Shown here: positions 23,131 through 31,974 of the stretch, one piece after another | How the letters are laid out: every line of letters starts with the position of its first letter | Position numbering within the stretch: position 1 is the first letter of the stretch | DNA from: Myxococcales bacterium | Lineage (GTDB): Bacteria > Myxococcota > UBA727 > JABDBI01 | DNA: 38,690 nucleotides | Assembly (NCBI GenBank): GCA_947445025.1 | Contig: CANFCB010000009.1 | Coordinates: forward strand, 1 to 38,690 | Reading direction: 5' to 3' | Made by a program: the position numbers and the translations under genes | Notes under the pieces: model-generated | What the model saw: only the letters and a program-made list of their open reading frames with translations | Database searches by the model: none | Told to the model about the DNA's origin: nothing

Positions 23131-24159
23131 TTATCCAAGCGCAATCACTGCACCGACGATCAAGCCCACCACCACCAAACCAACTAGAGCCAACAGCACA
23201 TACTCCTCTGTCCCGAATCGTCTACGCGACGAAGGCGTGATGTGCACTTGCGAAGCTGTCGCATCGGTGCTTTTTGCTGTTTTTTCCGGTACAGCTACGG
23301 GTTGCGCAGGTGGCTGACTGGCAGCTTCATAGGGCATCGGTGCCTTAGTATTAGGCAAACCTATAATATTTGGTACACTTTTGACTTCGTTTTTCTTAAC
23401 CTCATTGGCAAAAGCTGTAATCTCGCCGAGTTTTACCAAAATGCTGGCTTGCTCATCAACAAAAGTCAGACGAATCGTACCCAAATCAATTTCATCATTA
23501 TTTTTTAAACGGGTTTTGCCTGTGGTCTTTTGTCCATTTACAATCACCCCATTTTTGCTGTCTAAATCTTCCACAAAATATTCATTCCAGTCTCGGATAA
23601 CCCTGGCATGACGTCTTGAAATACTTGCATCCTCCAAACGGACGTCGCAATTCTCACCTCGACCAAAAACCACCTCGGTTACATTGGGACCAAGATCAAT
23701 ATTCTTTCCTTGCAACGGTCCATTCATCACGAGCAAATGAGTAATCTCAGGTGATTCATCGAGATTTCCCAAAACATTATGGACCATTTTGCGTGCCACC
23801 ACCTCGGTCTTTTCCTCGCTTATGTCCTCTTCCTCTAGCTGCTGCCCACTGATTTTATTATAGGTAATAAAAGCATAAACAATCTGGATTTGATCGCCAT
23901 TATTCAGCTTTTTTTTACCGCCCGGCCCCAGTGCCTGTCCATTGACTTTGGTTCCATGGGTTGAATGTAAATCCTCAATAAACCAATCGCCTTGTTCCTT
24001 ATAAATACGAGCGTGGCGACGAGATACTGCACTCAGTGGAATTTGAATGTCATTTTCGCGATCACGGCCAATAGTGATGACAGGTTTGTCAAAAAGCAAA
24101 TCAAACTCACGCGTGGCTTCTTCCGGCACCCTGATCGCAATGTTGAGTTTGATTGACAT
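23131..24159 (-). CDS. Membrane-anchored protein with two FHA domains
   Basis: The 342-residue protein has two forkhead-associated domains that bind phosphothreonine peptides. The first is at about residues 25-95 (ITIGRDRENDIQIP, SRRHARI, STHGTKVNG). The second is at about 155-225 (VVFGRGENCDVRLE, SRRHARV, DSKNGVIVNG). Both keep the Gly-Arg, Ser-x-x-His and Asn-Gly residues. A Pro/Ala/Lys-rich linker leads to a C-terminal membrane helix (residues about 318-340) with almost nothing beyond it, so the FHA part is cytoplasmic. FHA proteins of this type scaffold Ser/Thr kinase signalling or secretion machines; no kinase is in the window. It begins 29 bases after the TPR lipoprotein gene. GGAG lies nine bases before the ATG. 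Confidence 0.9.
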   Translation of the reverse strand: MSIKLNIAIRVPEEATREFDLLFDKPVITIGRDRENDIQIPLSAVSRRHARIYKEQGDWFIEDLHSTHGTKVNGQALGPGGKKKLNNGDQIQIVYAFITYNKISGQQLEEEDISEEKTEVVARKMVHNVLGNLDESPEITHLLVMNGPLQGKNIDLGPNVTEVVFGRGENCDVRLEDASISRRHARVIRDWNEYFVEDLDSKNGVIVNGQKTTGKTRLKNNDEIDLGTIRLTFVDEQASILVKLGEITAFANEVKKNEVKSVPNIIGLPNTKAPMPYEAASQPPAQPVAVPEKTAKSTDATASQVHITPSSRRRFGTEEYVLLALVGLVVVGLIVGAVIALG

Positions 24160-24188
24160 CGACGCTACTCCATTTTACATGAATCGTT

Positions 24189-25331
24189 TTACTGACCACT
24201 TAAGGTCGTTATCACTCGCTGACACTGTGCGGTTTGATCAGTGTTTTTTTGACTTTGATCACACAAAATATATGACCTGCAATTGGTTAAAGCATTATTC
24301 GAATTAAGCGTTTTCTTATAGTACATGGCCAACTGAAAGTAAGCATCACATAATTTGGCATTCAATTGCGAGGCATTTTGACATTCAGCCGCTGCCATAT
24401 CGTTCATGCCATTTTGAAACAAAGCAATACAATAACCCAAATGTCCCTGTGCGTCATTGGGATTTGCTTTCAGCATTTGCATGTAAGAACTAAGCGCGCC
24501 GCTTTTCATCTGGCTGCCTTGATAAGCAGCTTCCATGCCTTGAATACAAACGACATTGGTCTTATCAATGCTGAGGCATTGAACGAATTGATACAGCGCC
24601 ATATCAAATTGATTTTGATACAATAAGGTATGTCCGTAACTTTCACGACAACCTTCGTTATTGCCATCAACTTGTAAACATTGTTTAAAATAATCATTGG
24701 CTTTGTTTAAATCACTCTGCAATTGCCCCTGATCTGTTTGCATTGATGCCAGATAAGTCATAATTAATCCCATATCACGATATGCATTGGCATAAGCGGC
24801 ATTCACCGCCGTGAGTTTACGATACTGATCTTGGGCGTTAGAAAAATCAGATTTAGCCGTGCTGTTATCTTGCGCCAGCATGGCCTTTTGTCCCACACGC
24901 AAATAACTCAAGGCCAAATTGTAGCGTGCATCCTGATAACCAGGATCAATGTTAACTGACTCTTTAAAAAAAGGCAGCGCTTCGGTAAATTTGCTCTGCT
25001 TAAAATAAATAGCTCCTAAATTATTGCGCGCTTGGGCAAAATTAGAACTCATCTGAATGGCCTGAGTGAAATATTTAACAGCGGTGTCGGTATCGTTGTT
25101 GGCATATGCAACCAACCCAAGACCGTTCACGCATTCAGGTACGTTCTCGTTGTACTCTAAACAAAGTTCACATCTGGTTTTCGCACCTTGGTAATCGCCC
25201 AATTGCAAGCTTTGCACACAAGCATTTTCTTGAGCTAGCGCCTGAGGATTCGTCGCCACGGGAGCGATACAGGCAACACTTAGAAAAATAAAAAATCCCA
25301 AAGCCGCTATTGCCCGAAATACCTTGATCAT
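24189..25331 (-). CDS. TPR-repeat lipoprotein
   Basis: The 380-residue protein has a signal peptide with a lipobox ending in SVAC (cysteine near residue 21), so it is probably anchored in the outer or inner membrane. The body is a run of tetratricopeptide repeats with the typical Ala/Tyr/Leu spacing, for example AVKYFTQAIQMSSNFAQAR and ALPFFKESVNIDPGYQDAR. Many cysteines (NEGCRES, AAECQN, KLCDAY, TNCRSYILCD) give an unusual extracytoplasmic TPR. Such proteins often serve as assembly scaffolds or pilotins for gliding, secretion or cell-wall complexes. It overlaps nothing but starts one base from the plsY stop, so the two are in one transcript. Confidence 0.88.
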   Translation of the reverse strand: MIKVFRAIAALGFFIFLSVACIAPVATNPQALAQENACVQSLQLGDYQGAKTRCELCLEYNENVPECVNGLGLVAYANNDTDTAVKYFTQAIQMSSNFAQARNNLGAIYFKQSKFTEALPFFKESVNIDPGYQDARYNLALSYLRVGQKAMLAQDNSTAKSDFSNAQDQYRKLTAVNAAYANAYRDMGLIMTYLASMQTDQGQLQSDLNKANDYFKQCLQVDGNNEGCRESYGHTLLYQNQFDMALYQFVQCLSIDKTNVVCIQGMEAAYQGSQMKSGALSSYMQMLKANPNDAQGHLGYCIALFQNGMNDMAAAECQNASQLNAKLCDAYFQLAMYYKKTLNSNNALTNCRSYILCDQSQKNTDQTAQCQRVITTLSGQ

Positions 25332-25332
25332 T

Positions 25333-25938
25333 TCATCCCTCTTTCTTGTTTTTTAAAAAACTTCGAATGTTATTTTGATGACACAAAACAATGACTGAAC
25401 TCATGATAACTAAAATCGATGCCATAAACCCATTCGAAAGCAGAAAAAAATTACATCCCAATACAGTAAATGCTGCCACCATAGAACCAACGGCCACCTG
25501 CCTGCCTATCCCATAACCTAAAGAAAATGCAATGAAAGCAATTGCGGCCATAGCAGGCGAGAGAATTAATAAAGCACCAAGACCGGTCGCAACCCCTTTG
25601 CCACCTTTAAAATTCAGCCACACCGGAAAGCAGTGACCGAGGACCGTTATCAGCCCAAGCACGGCCTGTGTTTCAATCGATAGATGTAAAGACATTGCCA
25701 ACAAAACAGGCAAGGCGCCTTTAGTAACATCTAAAAAAAATGTAGTCAGACCTAAACGAAAACCGCCAGCCCTCGCAACATTGGTTGCCCCGATATTGCC
25801 ACTTCCAACTAAGCGCGGATCTATATTTGCAAACCATTTGGAAAGTAAGAAACCCACGGGGATAGATCCCAAAAGATAAGCAAAAATAATAAGAAAAATC
25901 ACCTGAGGACTTGTGAGATCTTGCGTAAAAACAGCCAT
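25333..25938 (-). CDS. plsY: Glycerol-3-phosphate acyltransferase PlsY
   Basis: The enzyme uses acyl-phosphate to acylate glycerol 3-phosphate, the first step in phospholipid synthesis, in the inner membrane. The three conserved regions are visible: GSIPVGFLLSK, SGNIGATNVAR and GHCFPVWLNFKGGKGVAT, in a polytopic chain of 201 residues. The final RH-type motif reads CHQNNIRSFL. I start at ATG 25938, which has AGGAG six bases upstream; the GTG at 25944 overlaps that ribosome binding site. It is flanked by Yip1-like and TPR genes. Confidence 0.95.
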   Translation of the reverse strand: MAVFTQDLTSPQVIFLIIFAYLLGSIPVGFLLSKWFANIDPRLVGSGNIGATNVARAGGFRLGLTTFFLDVTKGALPVLLAMSLHLSIETQAVLGLITVLGHCFPVWLNFKGGKGVATGLGALLILSPAMAAIAFIAFSLGYGIGRQVAVGSMVAAFTVLGCNFFLLSNGFMASILVIMSSVIVLCHQNNIRSFLKNKKEG

Positions 25939-25957
25939 TGCCACTCCTTGTTTGCCT

Positions 25958-26683
25958 CTATTTTATCGGAACTGGAACAGATAACAAACTCTGCACGGGT
26001 ATTGCTTTCAACAATGGATGATCAAAGTATGAATTTGGCATAGCAGCTAGCAAAGATTGCATAGCAGAAATCCAAATCATTTTAATCAAAAATGCCGGAA
26101 GCAACACAGAGATCAAACTTTTAAAAAAAGTCAGTTGGTAATTTTTACAAAGTCCTTTTACCAACAACATTAAAATCCAGACAGTGGCAATCCAAATCCC
26201 CACTACGGGAATCACTGTGAAAATAGCTGGAGCCGTCGAAAAACAAACAATGCTAAGTGTGCGGTCATAAGACGGTTCAAAGGAACGAATATAGCCAAAT
26301 ATGTTCATGGAAAAATGCAAAGCACCAGCGAATAAATAAATGACAAAATAAGGAGCAACCGGTAACAGCAGGATCATTAACGCGCTTTCTTTCTTAGAAA
26401 AAACAAGTTGCTTCGAGAAAAATTCAGTCCATTTTTCTGGCGGCATTTTAAAAACTGTCGCCAATTGATCAAGCAGATTAGTGTCCTGTATTAAAGCTTG
26501 TTGTGTCAAATCTACTAACCAAAATTGACTACACGCTTCCAAGCCAATACCGAAAAATAAACAGATAAAACCAAACCAAATGACGTAAGCATTATGCTCG
26601 GGCAACTCAAAATCATTCCAAAAATTTCGCGGCGCTTTCAAGATTTTTACAAAATGAAAATAAAACCAGCGGCTAAAAACCAT
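25958..26683 (-). CDS. Yip1-domain membrane protein
   Basis: A 241-residue integral membrane protein with an N-terminal amphipathic stretch and about five hydrophobic segments. The region from SFEPSYDRTLSIVCFSTAPAI to the end (key part CFSTAPAIFTVIPVVG) has the pattern of the Yip1 family. Bacterial Yip1 proteins are of unknown function. AGGA lies eight bases before the ATG. The gene lies between the AlkZ-like gene (76 bases upstream) and plsY, on the same strand. The N-terminal region before the first membrane segment is short. Confidence 0.75.
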   Translation of the reverse strand: MVFSRWFYFHFVKILKAPRNFWNDFELPEHNAYVIWFGFICLFFGIGLEACSQFWLVDLTQQALIQDTNLLDQLATVFKMPPEKWTEFFSKQLVFSKKESALMILLLPVAPYFVIYLFAGALHFSMNIFGYIRSFEPSYDRTLSIVCFSTAPAIFTVIPVVGIWIATVWILMLLVKGLCKNYQLTFFKSLISVLLPAFLIKMIWISAMQSLLAAMPNSYFDHPLLKAIPVQSLLSVPVPIK

Positions 26684-26759
26684 ATTTTTTGTCCTAATGA
26701 AAGATCGCTAATGTGGCCCTTAGGACAAACAAATCAAGGGGAGACTTTTTTCATGGTTT

Positions 26760-28079
26760 TTAAGAAATGCGAACGACATGCTCACTATCAAGATAACTGG
26801 TACGAAAGGTATTGGATGTTCTTCGCTCCATGGGACTTTCCATCAATCTCCCATCGGGTGTTTTGAAAGGAGGCTCTTTACCCAGCGGCCATAAAAATGA
26901 TCCAAGCGGTCTTGCTGACAAAGGTGCCAATAAAGGTCTTTCAAAAATATTAACAGCGGTGGCACCAGACAGATTAGCCAACAACAAAGAGTGTTCTTCT
27001 GCTCGACGAAACACTTTTCGGCTCTGATTCGCATAAGGTGCGAAAATATGAAATTCTAAAATATTGGTTTGGCTATCTCGAAATTGCCAAAGACCAATAA
27101 CCTTGCCATTGTCGACAATAACGCCAGTCGCATTACCGGCCGGATCATAGACCCAATTGGCAAATTCTCGATCCACTAATCGACGTCGATTGAGCCAACC
27201 AAAACTATAAGGATCCCAAGGTGGCAGAAACTGGATTGCTTCTCGTGCTTCTCCCGGATTTTTCATGTCATCAATATTTTCTCGAAGGCCGTATAAATCA
27301 TCCCTATACCCTTCTACAGGAATGCGAACCGCCTCTCTGCGCAAGTGAGTAACCGAACGCTGCACCTGTACTGCTGGCAGCCCCGTCCACCAGGCTATAT
27401 CTTCTAATGACGCTGGACCGTAACAACGCAAATAGCGTCGGATGGTTTCGGTGCGCGCCATTTCTGGATTATCAAAGGTCAATTGCGATTCGGGGATCCA
27501 ATTTTTAATCAGAACATAAGAAAAATCATTGCCCTTCCAGCCCTTGGTATGCGTGCGCGCCAAAACACCAACATCGCACAATTTGCGTAAAAGCAATCGC
27601 TGAGTATCCATATCAGGAATTTGCTTTTTGCCAGCAAAGAGAAACTCTACGATCTGATCATGACTTTGGGGTAATTCAAAATTAGCTTCGAGCAGGGCTT
27701 TTTCCATTTTACGAAAAATCATTTCGCTAATATTGCCTGCATCCAGCTGCTTAAAACCATTTGCTTTTAGTTGCGGATAAAGTGCACGAAAATAAATAGG
27801 ATAGTCTGCACTGCAAAGCAAAAAAAGTGATGAGCGAAATGCTGTCGCACGCAACAAAGTGCGATCATTTAGCAATGCTTCATCTAAATCACTTAGTTGA
27901 ACCAAGGGCCTGCGGGCCATAATCGATAAATACGCAACCGGATTTGGTCCAAAAAAACCTGGACGCTTGGCTATGGCTTCTACTAAGGTTTCGTGCTCAC
28001 CAAAATTATTAATTGAATTATGATGATAACGCTGAATTACTTTTAAAGGAATTTTTTCAACAACCATTCGACTTGCCAT
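26760..28079 (-). CDS. Winged-helix protein of the AlkZ/HTH_42 family
   Basis: The 439-residue protein has the tandem winged-helix plan of the HTH_42 family, which includes the DNA glycosylases AlkZ and AlkX/YcaQ. Landmarks are LLRATAFRSSLFLLC near residue 80, ETIRRYLRCYGPASLEDIAWWTGLP in the middle (key part PASLEDIAWW) and LPPWDPYSFGWLNRRRLVD toward the C-terminus. The family's catalytic Gln-x-Gln should lie just before the first PVAYLSIMAR-like segment. Here the aligned residues read FFG, so base-excision activity is doubtful. I start at ATG 28079, with AGGTGG eight bases upstream, instead of the GTG at 28091. It is read away from the tiny membrane gene at 28252. Confidence 0.8.
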   Translation of the reverse strand: MASRMVVEKIPLKVIQRYHHNSINNFGEHETLVEAIAKRPGFFGPNPVAYLSIMARRPLVQLSDLDEALLNDRTLLRATAFRSSLFLLCSADYPIYFRALYPQLKANGFKQLDAGNISEMIFRKMEKALLEANFELPQSHDQIVEFLFAGKKQIPDMDTQRLLLRKLCDVGVLARTHTKGWKGNDFSYVLIKNWIPESQLTFDNPEMARTETIRRYLRCYGPASLEDIAWWTGLPAVQVQRSVTHLRREAVRIPVEGYRDDLYGLRENIDDMKNPGEAREAIQFLPPWDPYSFGWLNRRRLVDREFANWVYDPAGNATGVIVDNGKVIGLWQFRDSQTNILEFHIFAPYANQSRKVFRRAEEHSLLLANLSGATAVNIFERPLLAPLSARPLGSFLWPLGKEPPFKTPDGRLMESPMERRTSNTFRTSYLDSEHVVRIS

Positions 28080-28251
28080 ATTTGTATCCACCTAAAATTC
28101 AAAAGACAGTATGTCTTAACGGGAAGTCCAAGTGAAAAGCAACCGTTTAGTGAAAATGAATTAATATTTATGCATGATCACATGAATAAATCAGTCCACA
28201 CAAAGGTTATGCAGGGTAAAACTAAATTGTGCTCAAAATAAAGAGAATCTC

Positions 28252-28437
28252 ATGGAGCGACATACTCATCATACCCTTGAACCAAAAACAGAAGATGAGT
28301 TATGGGTTACCCCAGAAGAATCCATGTTTAGCACTCGCGTTCCGAGACCAACCCATGTGGGGTTTCATCTTGCTTTTTCCTTTTGCATGTTCATCGCAGC
28401 GTTAGTGATCGCTGCTTTTATGAAACGCCTTGTTTAA
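28252..28437 (+). CDS. Small single-span membrane protein, unknown function
   Basis: A 61-residue open frame starts with AAGAGAA a few bases before the ATG. The N-terminal half is polar, with a histidine cluster (RHTHHTLEP). The C-terminal half is a membrane helix (FHLAFSFCMFIAALVIAAFM) ended by KRLV. It overlaps the end of the convergent rhomboid gene by four bases. The amphipathic plan and the ribosome binding site make it plausible, but I recognise no family. It is transcribed divergently from the AlkZ-like gene. Confidence 0.55.
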   Translation: MERHTHHTLEPKTEDELWVTPEESMFSTRVPRPTHVGFHLAFSFCMFIAALVIAAFMKRLV

Positions 28438-29747
28438 AATTGGGCAGCTCGCGCTTGTTTTGCTAATTTCTCAAAGCGTTGTTTTTCATTCATAAAAAAA
28501 CGTGCGTTTTTTGGTTTTTGTAAAACGATTCTTTCCATCGTCATAATCGCTTCATCTATTTTTCCATTTTGAGCATAAGCTTCAGCAAGGGTATGTAATA
28601 TCTCTGGCTCTGAATTTTTTGATAACGCCGCTGCTTTTTTTGCCCATCGCAATGCTTGGTCTTTATATGATTTATTTGACAGATCTTTCATCAGCAAAAG
28701 CCAGGCGCACTCATTAAACATTTCGGGCAAAAGCTGACTACTTTCATGCTGCAAAAATGCTTCACATAAAAATTGGCTTGATTTAACGTCCACAAAAAGC
28801 AAGCCAGAGGCATCAGAACTTTGATCGGGATTCCTAAAAGCCAGTTGCCAAAGATCACTTAAATCTGTACTGCTTATAATGGCTTGTTTGAAATATTTTT
28901 TAGAAATTGAGTCCTGTCCGTTTCTGGCGGCAATTCTTGCCTGTAACAGCGCTGCTCGCGCGTCACCAGGCTGCATTTTTTTTAGAATATCTGCCAACCC
29001 AGTGGCTTCTTGAATTTTATTTTGCCCTAAAGCATGAAGGCCCATTTGGTAATAATAATTGGCAGAGAAAAAAGGTTTGACTGCTAAGCTTACCGAGACA
29101 AACAAAAGGCAAAAACCAGTCACTAAAAAAAACGCGCTTAATAAGCGACGGTTTGACTTATCTGCTGCAAATGCCAATCCCAACAAAAATCCAGAAAACA
29201 AGCCACCAATGTGTGCAACATTATCAATGGCAAATGAAGTCACTGTCAAATTAAGCAAAAAACCAAAGGTAATATTAATAGCAATAAACCAAAGCAGTGA
29301 GCGCAGGAGCTGTCGTTCCATTTTATTTTTAGGCAAAATTAAAAATATCCCCAACAGAGCCCCGACCAATCCAAATATCGCCCCGGAAGATCCCACTGCA
29401 TTCGAGCTATTTATCAAAAGGGAGAATGCAAAACTGGTAATACCTGAAACTAAAAACACAAATAAAAATCGTGCAGGACCGATTAACGGCTCCAGCAAGC
29501 GTCCTATTTGCAACAAGACAAAACAGTTAAGCCCAACATGTAAAAGACCGCCGTGAAAAAAGATGGCCGTAGCCATTCGCCATATTTCCCCAGACCATAC
29601 GTAGACGGGATCAACGGCGCCCCACTTGATCCAGTCGGCCTGGGTTTGGGTGCCTAGGTAGACAAAAATATTCGCGGCTATCAATGTCCATGTTAACCAA
29701 GGATGCTCTTGAAGCGCTATTTCTTTATTTTCGCTTTGATCCGACAT
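28434..29747 (-). CDS. Rhomboid intramembrane protease with TPR tail
   Basis: The 437-residue protein has an N-terminal rhomboid domain with the catalytic serine in GSSG (Ser121), the catalytic histidine in NVAHIGG (His179) and the HxxxN motif FHGGLLHVGLN. The following half, after about residue 215, consists of TPR-like helical repeats (NKIQEATGLADILKKMQPGDARA, AKKAAALSKNSEPEILHTLAEAYAQ). It is anchored in the inner membrane. The rhomboid cleaves membrane-spanning substrates, and the TPRs probably present partners. It ends four bases into the convergent small gene and begins nine bases after the 29757 gene. Confidence 0.93.
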   Translation of the reverse strand: MSDQSENKEIALQEHPWLTWTLIAANIFVYLGTQTQADWIKWGAVDPVYVWSGEIWRMATAIFFHGGLLHVGLNCFVLLQIGRLLEPLIGPARFLFVFLVSGITSFAFSLLINSSNAVGSSGAIFGLVGALLGIFLILPKNKMERQLLRSLLWFIAINITFGFLLNLTVTSFAIDNVAHIGGLFSGFLLGLAFAADKSNRRLLSAFFLVTGFCLLFVSVSLAVKPFFSANYYYQMGLHALGQNKIQEATGLADILKKMQPGDARAALLQARIAARNGQDSISKKYFKQAIISSTDLSDLWQLAFRNPDQSSDASGLLFVDVKSSQFLCEAFLQHESSQLLPEMFNECAWLLLMKDLSNKSYKDQALRWAKKAAALSKNSEPEILHTLAEAYAQNGKIDEAIMTMERIVLQKPKNARFFMNEKQRFEKLAKQARAAQF

Positions 29748-29756
29748 TTTGATTCT

Positions 29757-30323
29757 CTAGGGTAAATCAGAGTAACCGATTAAAGCCTGATCGATTTGAT
29801 CGCCAGGATAAACGCTGACTTGGCATACAGTGTAGCTTTTTTTATCTTCGCCATTTTTTCGAACCGCCATAATAACCTCAGATACTTGCGCACCTTTAAT
29901 CAACGTTACAATAGCGCTTCGATCTGGTGAAAAATTAAAACGACCACGATTATCCCAGTCAAAAAAACAAGCCATGCCAGCGGCAGGAACGCTGGTCCCT
30001 CTAGGAAGGTAAAAACCTTGTCGCTTTAAATAGTAAATTAGATTAACCGCACTGCGGAAAAAATAGGCCACCGCTGGCGTATTGGCGCCACCGCCGATTT
30101 TACGATAGCCCGGCTCGTCTTTAAAAAAATCGCGTTCAAGGCCATCTCTAAGCCAGGGTGCACCTGCCACCATCACCACGTCAATAGGGCAAAGCAGAGA
30201 ATGCACCGGATCAAAATTGTCTTCGACAAAAGCGCCCAACAGTGACTGCGCTGCCGAAACAATATGTTCCCGACGTTCCTGCCGAGCTTGGCTCACGTCT
30301 GAAAACTTCTTGTCTGCACCCAC
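29757..30323 (-). CDS. Conserved-looking protein of unknown function
   Basis: I do not recognise this 188-residue protein with certainty. It starts at a GTG with GAGG five bases upstream. There is no signal peptide or membrane helix. The order of a LCPIDVV segment, a VNLIYYLKRQGFYLP helix, a FFDWDNRGRFN block and the C-terminal DQALIGYSDLP resembles the layout of the NlpC/P60-like DUF1287 family (Cys then DVV, and a later region). The match is weak and a catalytic His is not clear. It lies between cdsA and the rhomboid gene on the minus strand, so a role linked to the envelope is possible. Confidence 0.6.
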   Translation of the reverse strand: MGADKKFSDVSQARQERREHIVSAAQSLLGAFVEDNFDPVHSLLCPIDVVMVAGAPWLRDGLERDFFKDEPGYRKIGGGANTPAVAYFFRSAVNLIYYLKRQGFYLPRGTSVPAAGMACFFDWDNRGRFNFSPDRSAIVTLIKGAQVSEVIMAVRKNGEDKKSYTVCQVSVYPGDQIDQALIGYSDLP

Positions 30324-30363
30324 AAAAACCTCGTTGACTTAAAAACTGTTGGCATATCGACTA

Positions 30364-31185
30364 TCAAGCCGCGCGCACAAGAAATGCATATGCTGCTACC
30401 CAAATGCTAGTAATCAACAAAGCATCTACGCGATCAAGCAAACCTCCATGGCCTGGTAAAATCTTTCCCGAATCTTTAAATCCATAAAAGCGTTTGATGC
30501 GACTTTCGATTAAATCTCCCAAAGGTGCAAGAAAAATTATAGGGATGGTGATAAAAAATATGTCGCGAACCGATAATGACGCAAACAATATTTTAGCGGC
30601 AAAGGGGACGATAACCGTAAACAGCGCACCGCCAAAAAATCCTTCCCAGGTCTTTTTAGCACTCACCTTTTCATTTAAAAGATGTTTTCCAAACAATTTC
30701 CCGACAAAGTAAGCAAAAGTATCGTTGGAAAAAGTTGCCAGCAGCAACAGAAAAATAAACTGCAGCCCAAGCTCGCTGTGGCCGATAAGTGTACCCCCCG
30801 TCCGCAGCAAATAGATCGATAAAAATCCGCTGCCGATATAAAAAACTCCAAACAACAAGACGCAGACCTTTTCAAATTGCCATTTTGGTAAATCAGGATT
30901 GAGGGTAAAATAAGCACCAATGAAAAAACACAGCGTTCCGATTAAAACAACAGTAGCGGCAAGCGAGTTCGCATAAAAAACAAGTACCGCAGCAATCAAA
31001 CTAAATAGAAAACTGAGCACCTGCCAGCCACGATGCTGATTCATTACCATGGAGGTATATTCAAATAATGACACCGCGAAAGCAAGCAAGATCAAAATGG
31101 CAAATCCAAGGCCACCTTGCCACAACACATAAATGACAATGGGCAACAGTGTCACTGAGCTTAAAACACGAAGCAATAAATTCAT
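30364..31185 (-). CDS. cdsA: Phosphatidate cytidylyltransferase (CDP-diacylglycerol synthase)
   Basis: The enzyme makes CDP-diacylglycerol from CTP and phosphatidic acid, the branch point to all phospholipids. It is polytopic, with 273 residues. The C-terminal signature is RIKRFYGFKDSGKILPGHGGLLDRVDALL (key part KDSGKILPGHGG). SDNTFAYFVGKLFGKHLL-like motifs (here SNDTFAYFVG) are also present. It follows uppS in the typical uppS-cdsA order, with a 21-base gap. Confidence 0.96.
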   Translation of the reverse strand: MNLLLRVLSSVTLLPIVIYVLWQGGLGFAILILLAFAVSLFEYTSMVMNQHRGWQVLSFLFSLIAAVLVFYANSLAATVVLIGTLCFFIGAYFTLNPDLPKWQFEKVCVLLFGVFYIGSGFLSIYLLRTGGTLIGHSELGLQFIFLLLLATFSNDTFAYFVGKLFGKHLLNEKVSAKKTWEGFFGGALFTVIVPFAAKILFASLSVRDIFFITIPIIFLAPLGDLIESRIKRFYGFKDSGKILPGHGGLLDRVDALLITSIWVAAYAFLVRAA

Positions 31186-31206
31186 CTTTTTCTCAATTCA
31201 TCTTTC

Positions 31207-31959
31207 TTAAGAGGGATTTACAATCTGTTCAGAAGTTAATCCAAACCGACGTTCGCGCGCATAAAAATCGCTTAAAGCTTTATCAAATTCAGAGCGTGTA
31301 AAATCCGGCCAATATGCCGGTGTTACATAAAGTTCAGCATAAGACAATTGCCACAACAAAAAATTAGAAAGTCGCATTTCACCGCTGGTGCGAATCCACA
31401 AATCGGGATCCGGCATTTTTCTTGTGTCTAGGTAGTCACTCACCAGGGTTTCATTAATCTTATCAATTGCAATCAAGCCATTTTGCACGTCGCTAGCTAT
31501 TTTTTGCACGGCCCTGGTGATTTCATCGCGAGCCCCATAAGATAACGCCAGCGTCAAATGTAAACGCGTCCCTGCTTTGGTTTTTTCACAGACCTCACTG
31601 AGCGCATTTTGCACAAGTTCCGGCAAACGATTGCTGGCTCCAATGGTATGAAGCGATACCCCATTTTTAACCAGTGAATCTGATTCTTTGGTTAAGTAGC
31701 CATACAAAAGACTCATCAGTCCTAAAACTTCTTCAGTGGGTCTGCGCCAATTTTCCGATGAAAATGCATACAACGTTAAATATGGAATTTTTAGCTCGCC
31801 GCAATACTTCACGATTTCTAACGCCGCATCGACGCCTGCCTTGTGGCCTTCCATACGCGACAGGCCTTTTTTATTGGCCCAACGCCCGTTGCCGTCCATC
31901 ACAATAGCGATGTGCTTTGGTAAAGTCGGCAGTTCATCGTTAACAGCAGCGTTCGTCAT
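31207..31959 (-). CDS. uppS: Undecaprenyl diphosphate synthase
   Basis: The cis-prenyltransferase makes the C55 carrier lipid for cell-wall assembly. The 250-residue chain has IAIVMDGNGRWANKKG with the catalytic aspartate, GHKAGVDA, LYAFSSENWRRP and WIRTSGEMRLSNFLLWQLSYAELY, all conserved. It stands upstream of cdsA on the same strand. The ribosome binding site is weak. The gene follows the SctL2-like gene by a few bases. Confidence 0.97.
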   Translation of the reverse strand: MTNAAVNDELPTLPKHIAIVMDGNGRWANKKGLSRMEGHKAGVDAALEIVKYCGELKIPYLTLYAFSSENWRRPTEEVLGLMSLLYGYLTKESDSLVKNGVSLHTIGASNRLPELVQNALSEVCEKTKAGTRLHLTLALSYGARDEITRAVQKIASDVQNGLIAIDKINETLVSDYLDTRKMPDPDLWIRTSGEMRLSNFLLWQLSYAELYVTPAYWPDFTRSEFDKALSDFYARERRFGLTSEQIVNPS

Positions 31960-31974
31960 GGCCTGAAGCTTTCC

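Noticed and set aside
22836-23144. Open frame of 102 codons with a signal-peptide-like segment in the leader of copy 2
   Set aside because: The hydrophobic stretch arises from A/T-rich sequence, the frame is disrupted in copy 1, and it overlaps the start of the winged-helix gene. I would keep it as a possibility but not annotate it.
29059-29556. 165-codon open frame opposite the rhomboid gene
   Set aside because: The rhomboid frame has catalytic motifs and a good start. The opposite frame is Lys/Asn/Pro-biased, as expected from antisense reading of hydrophobic codons.
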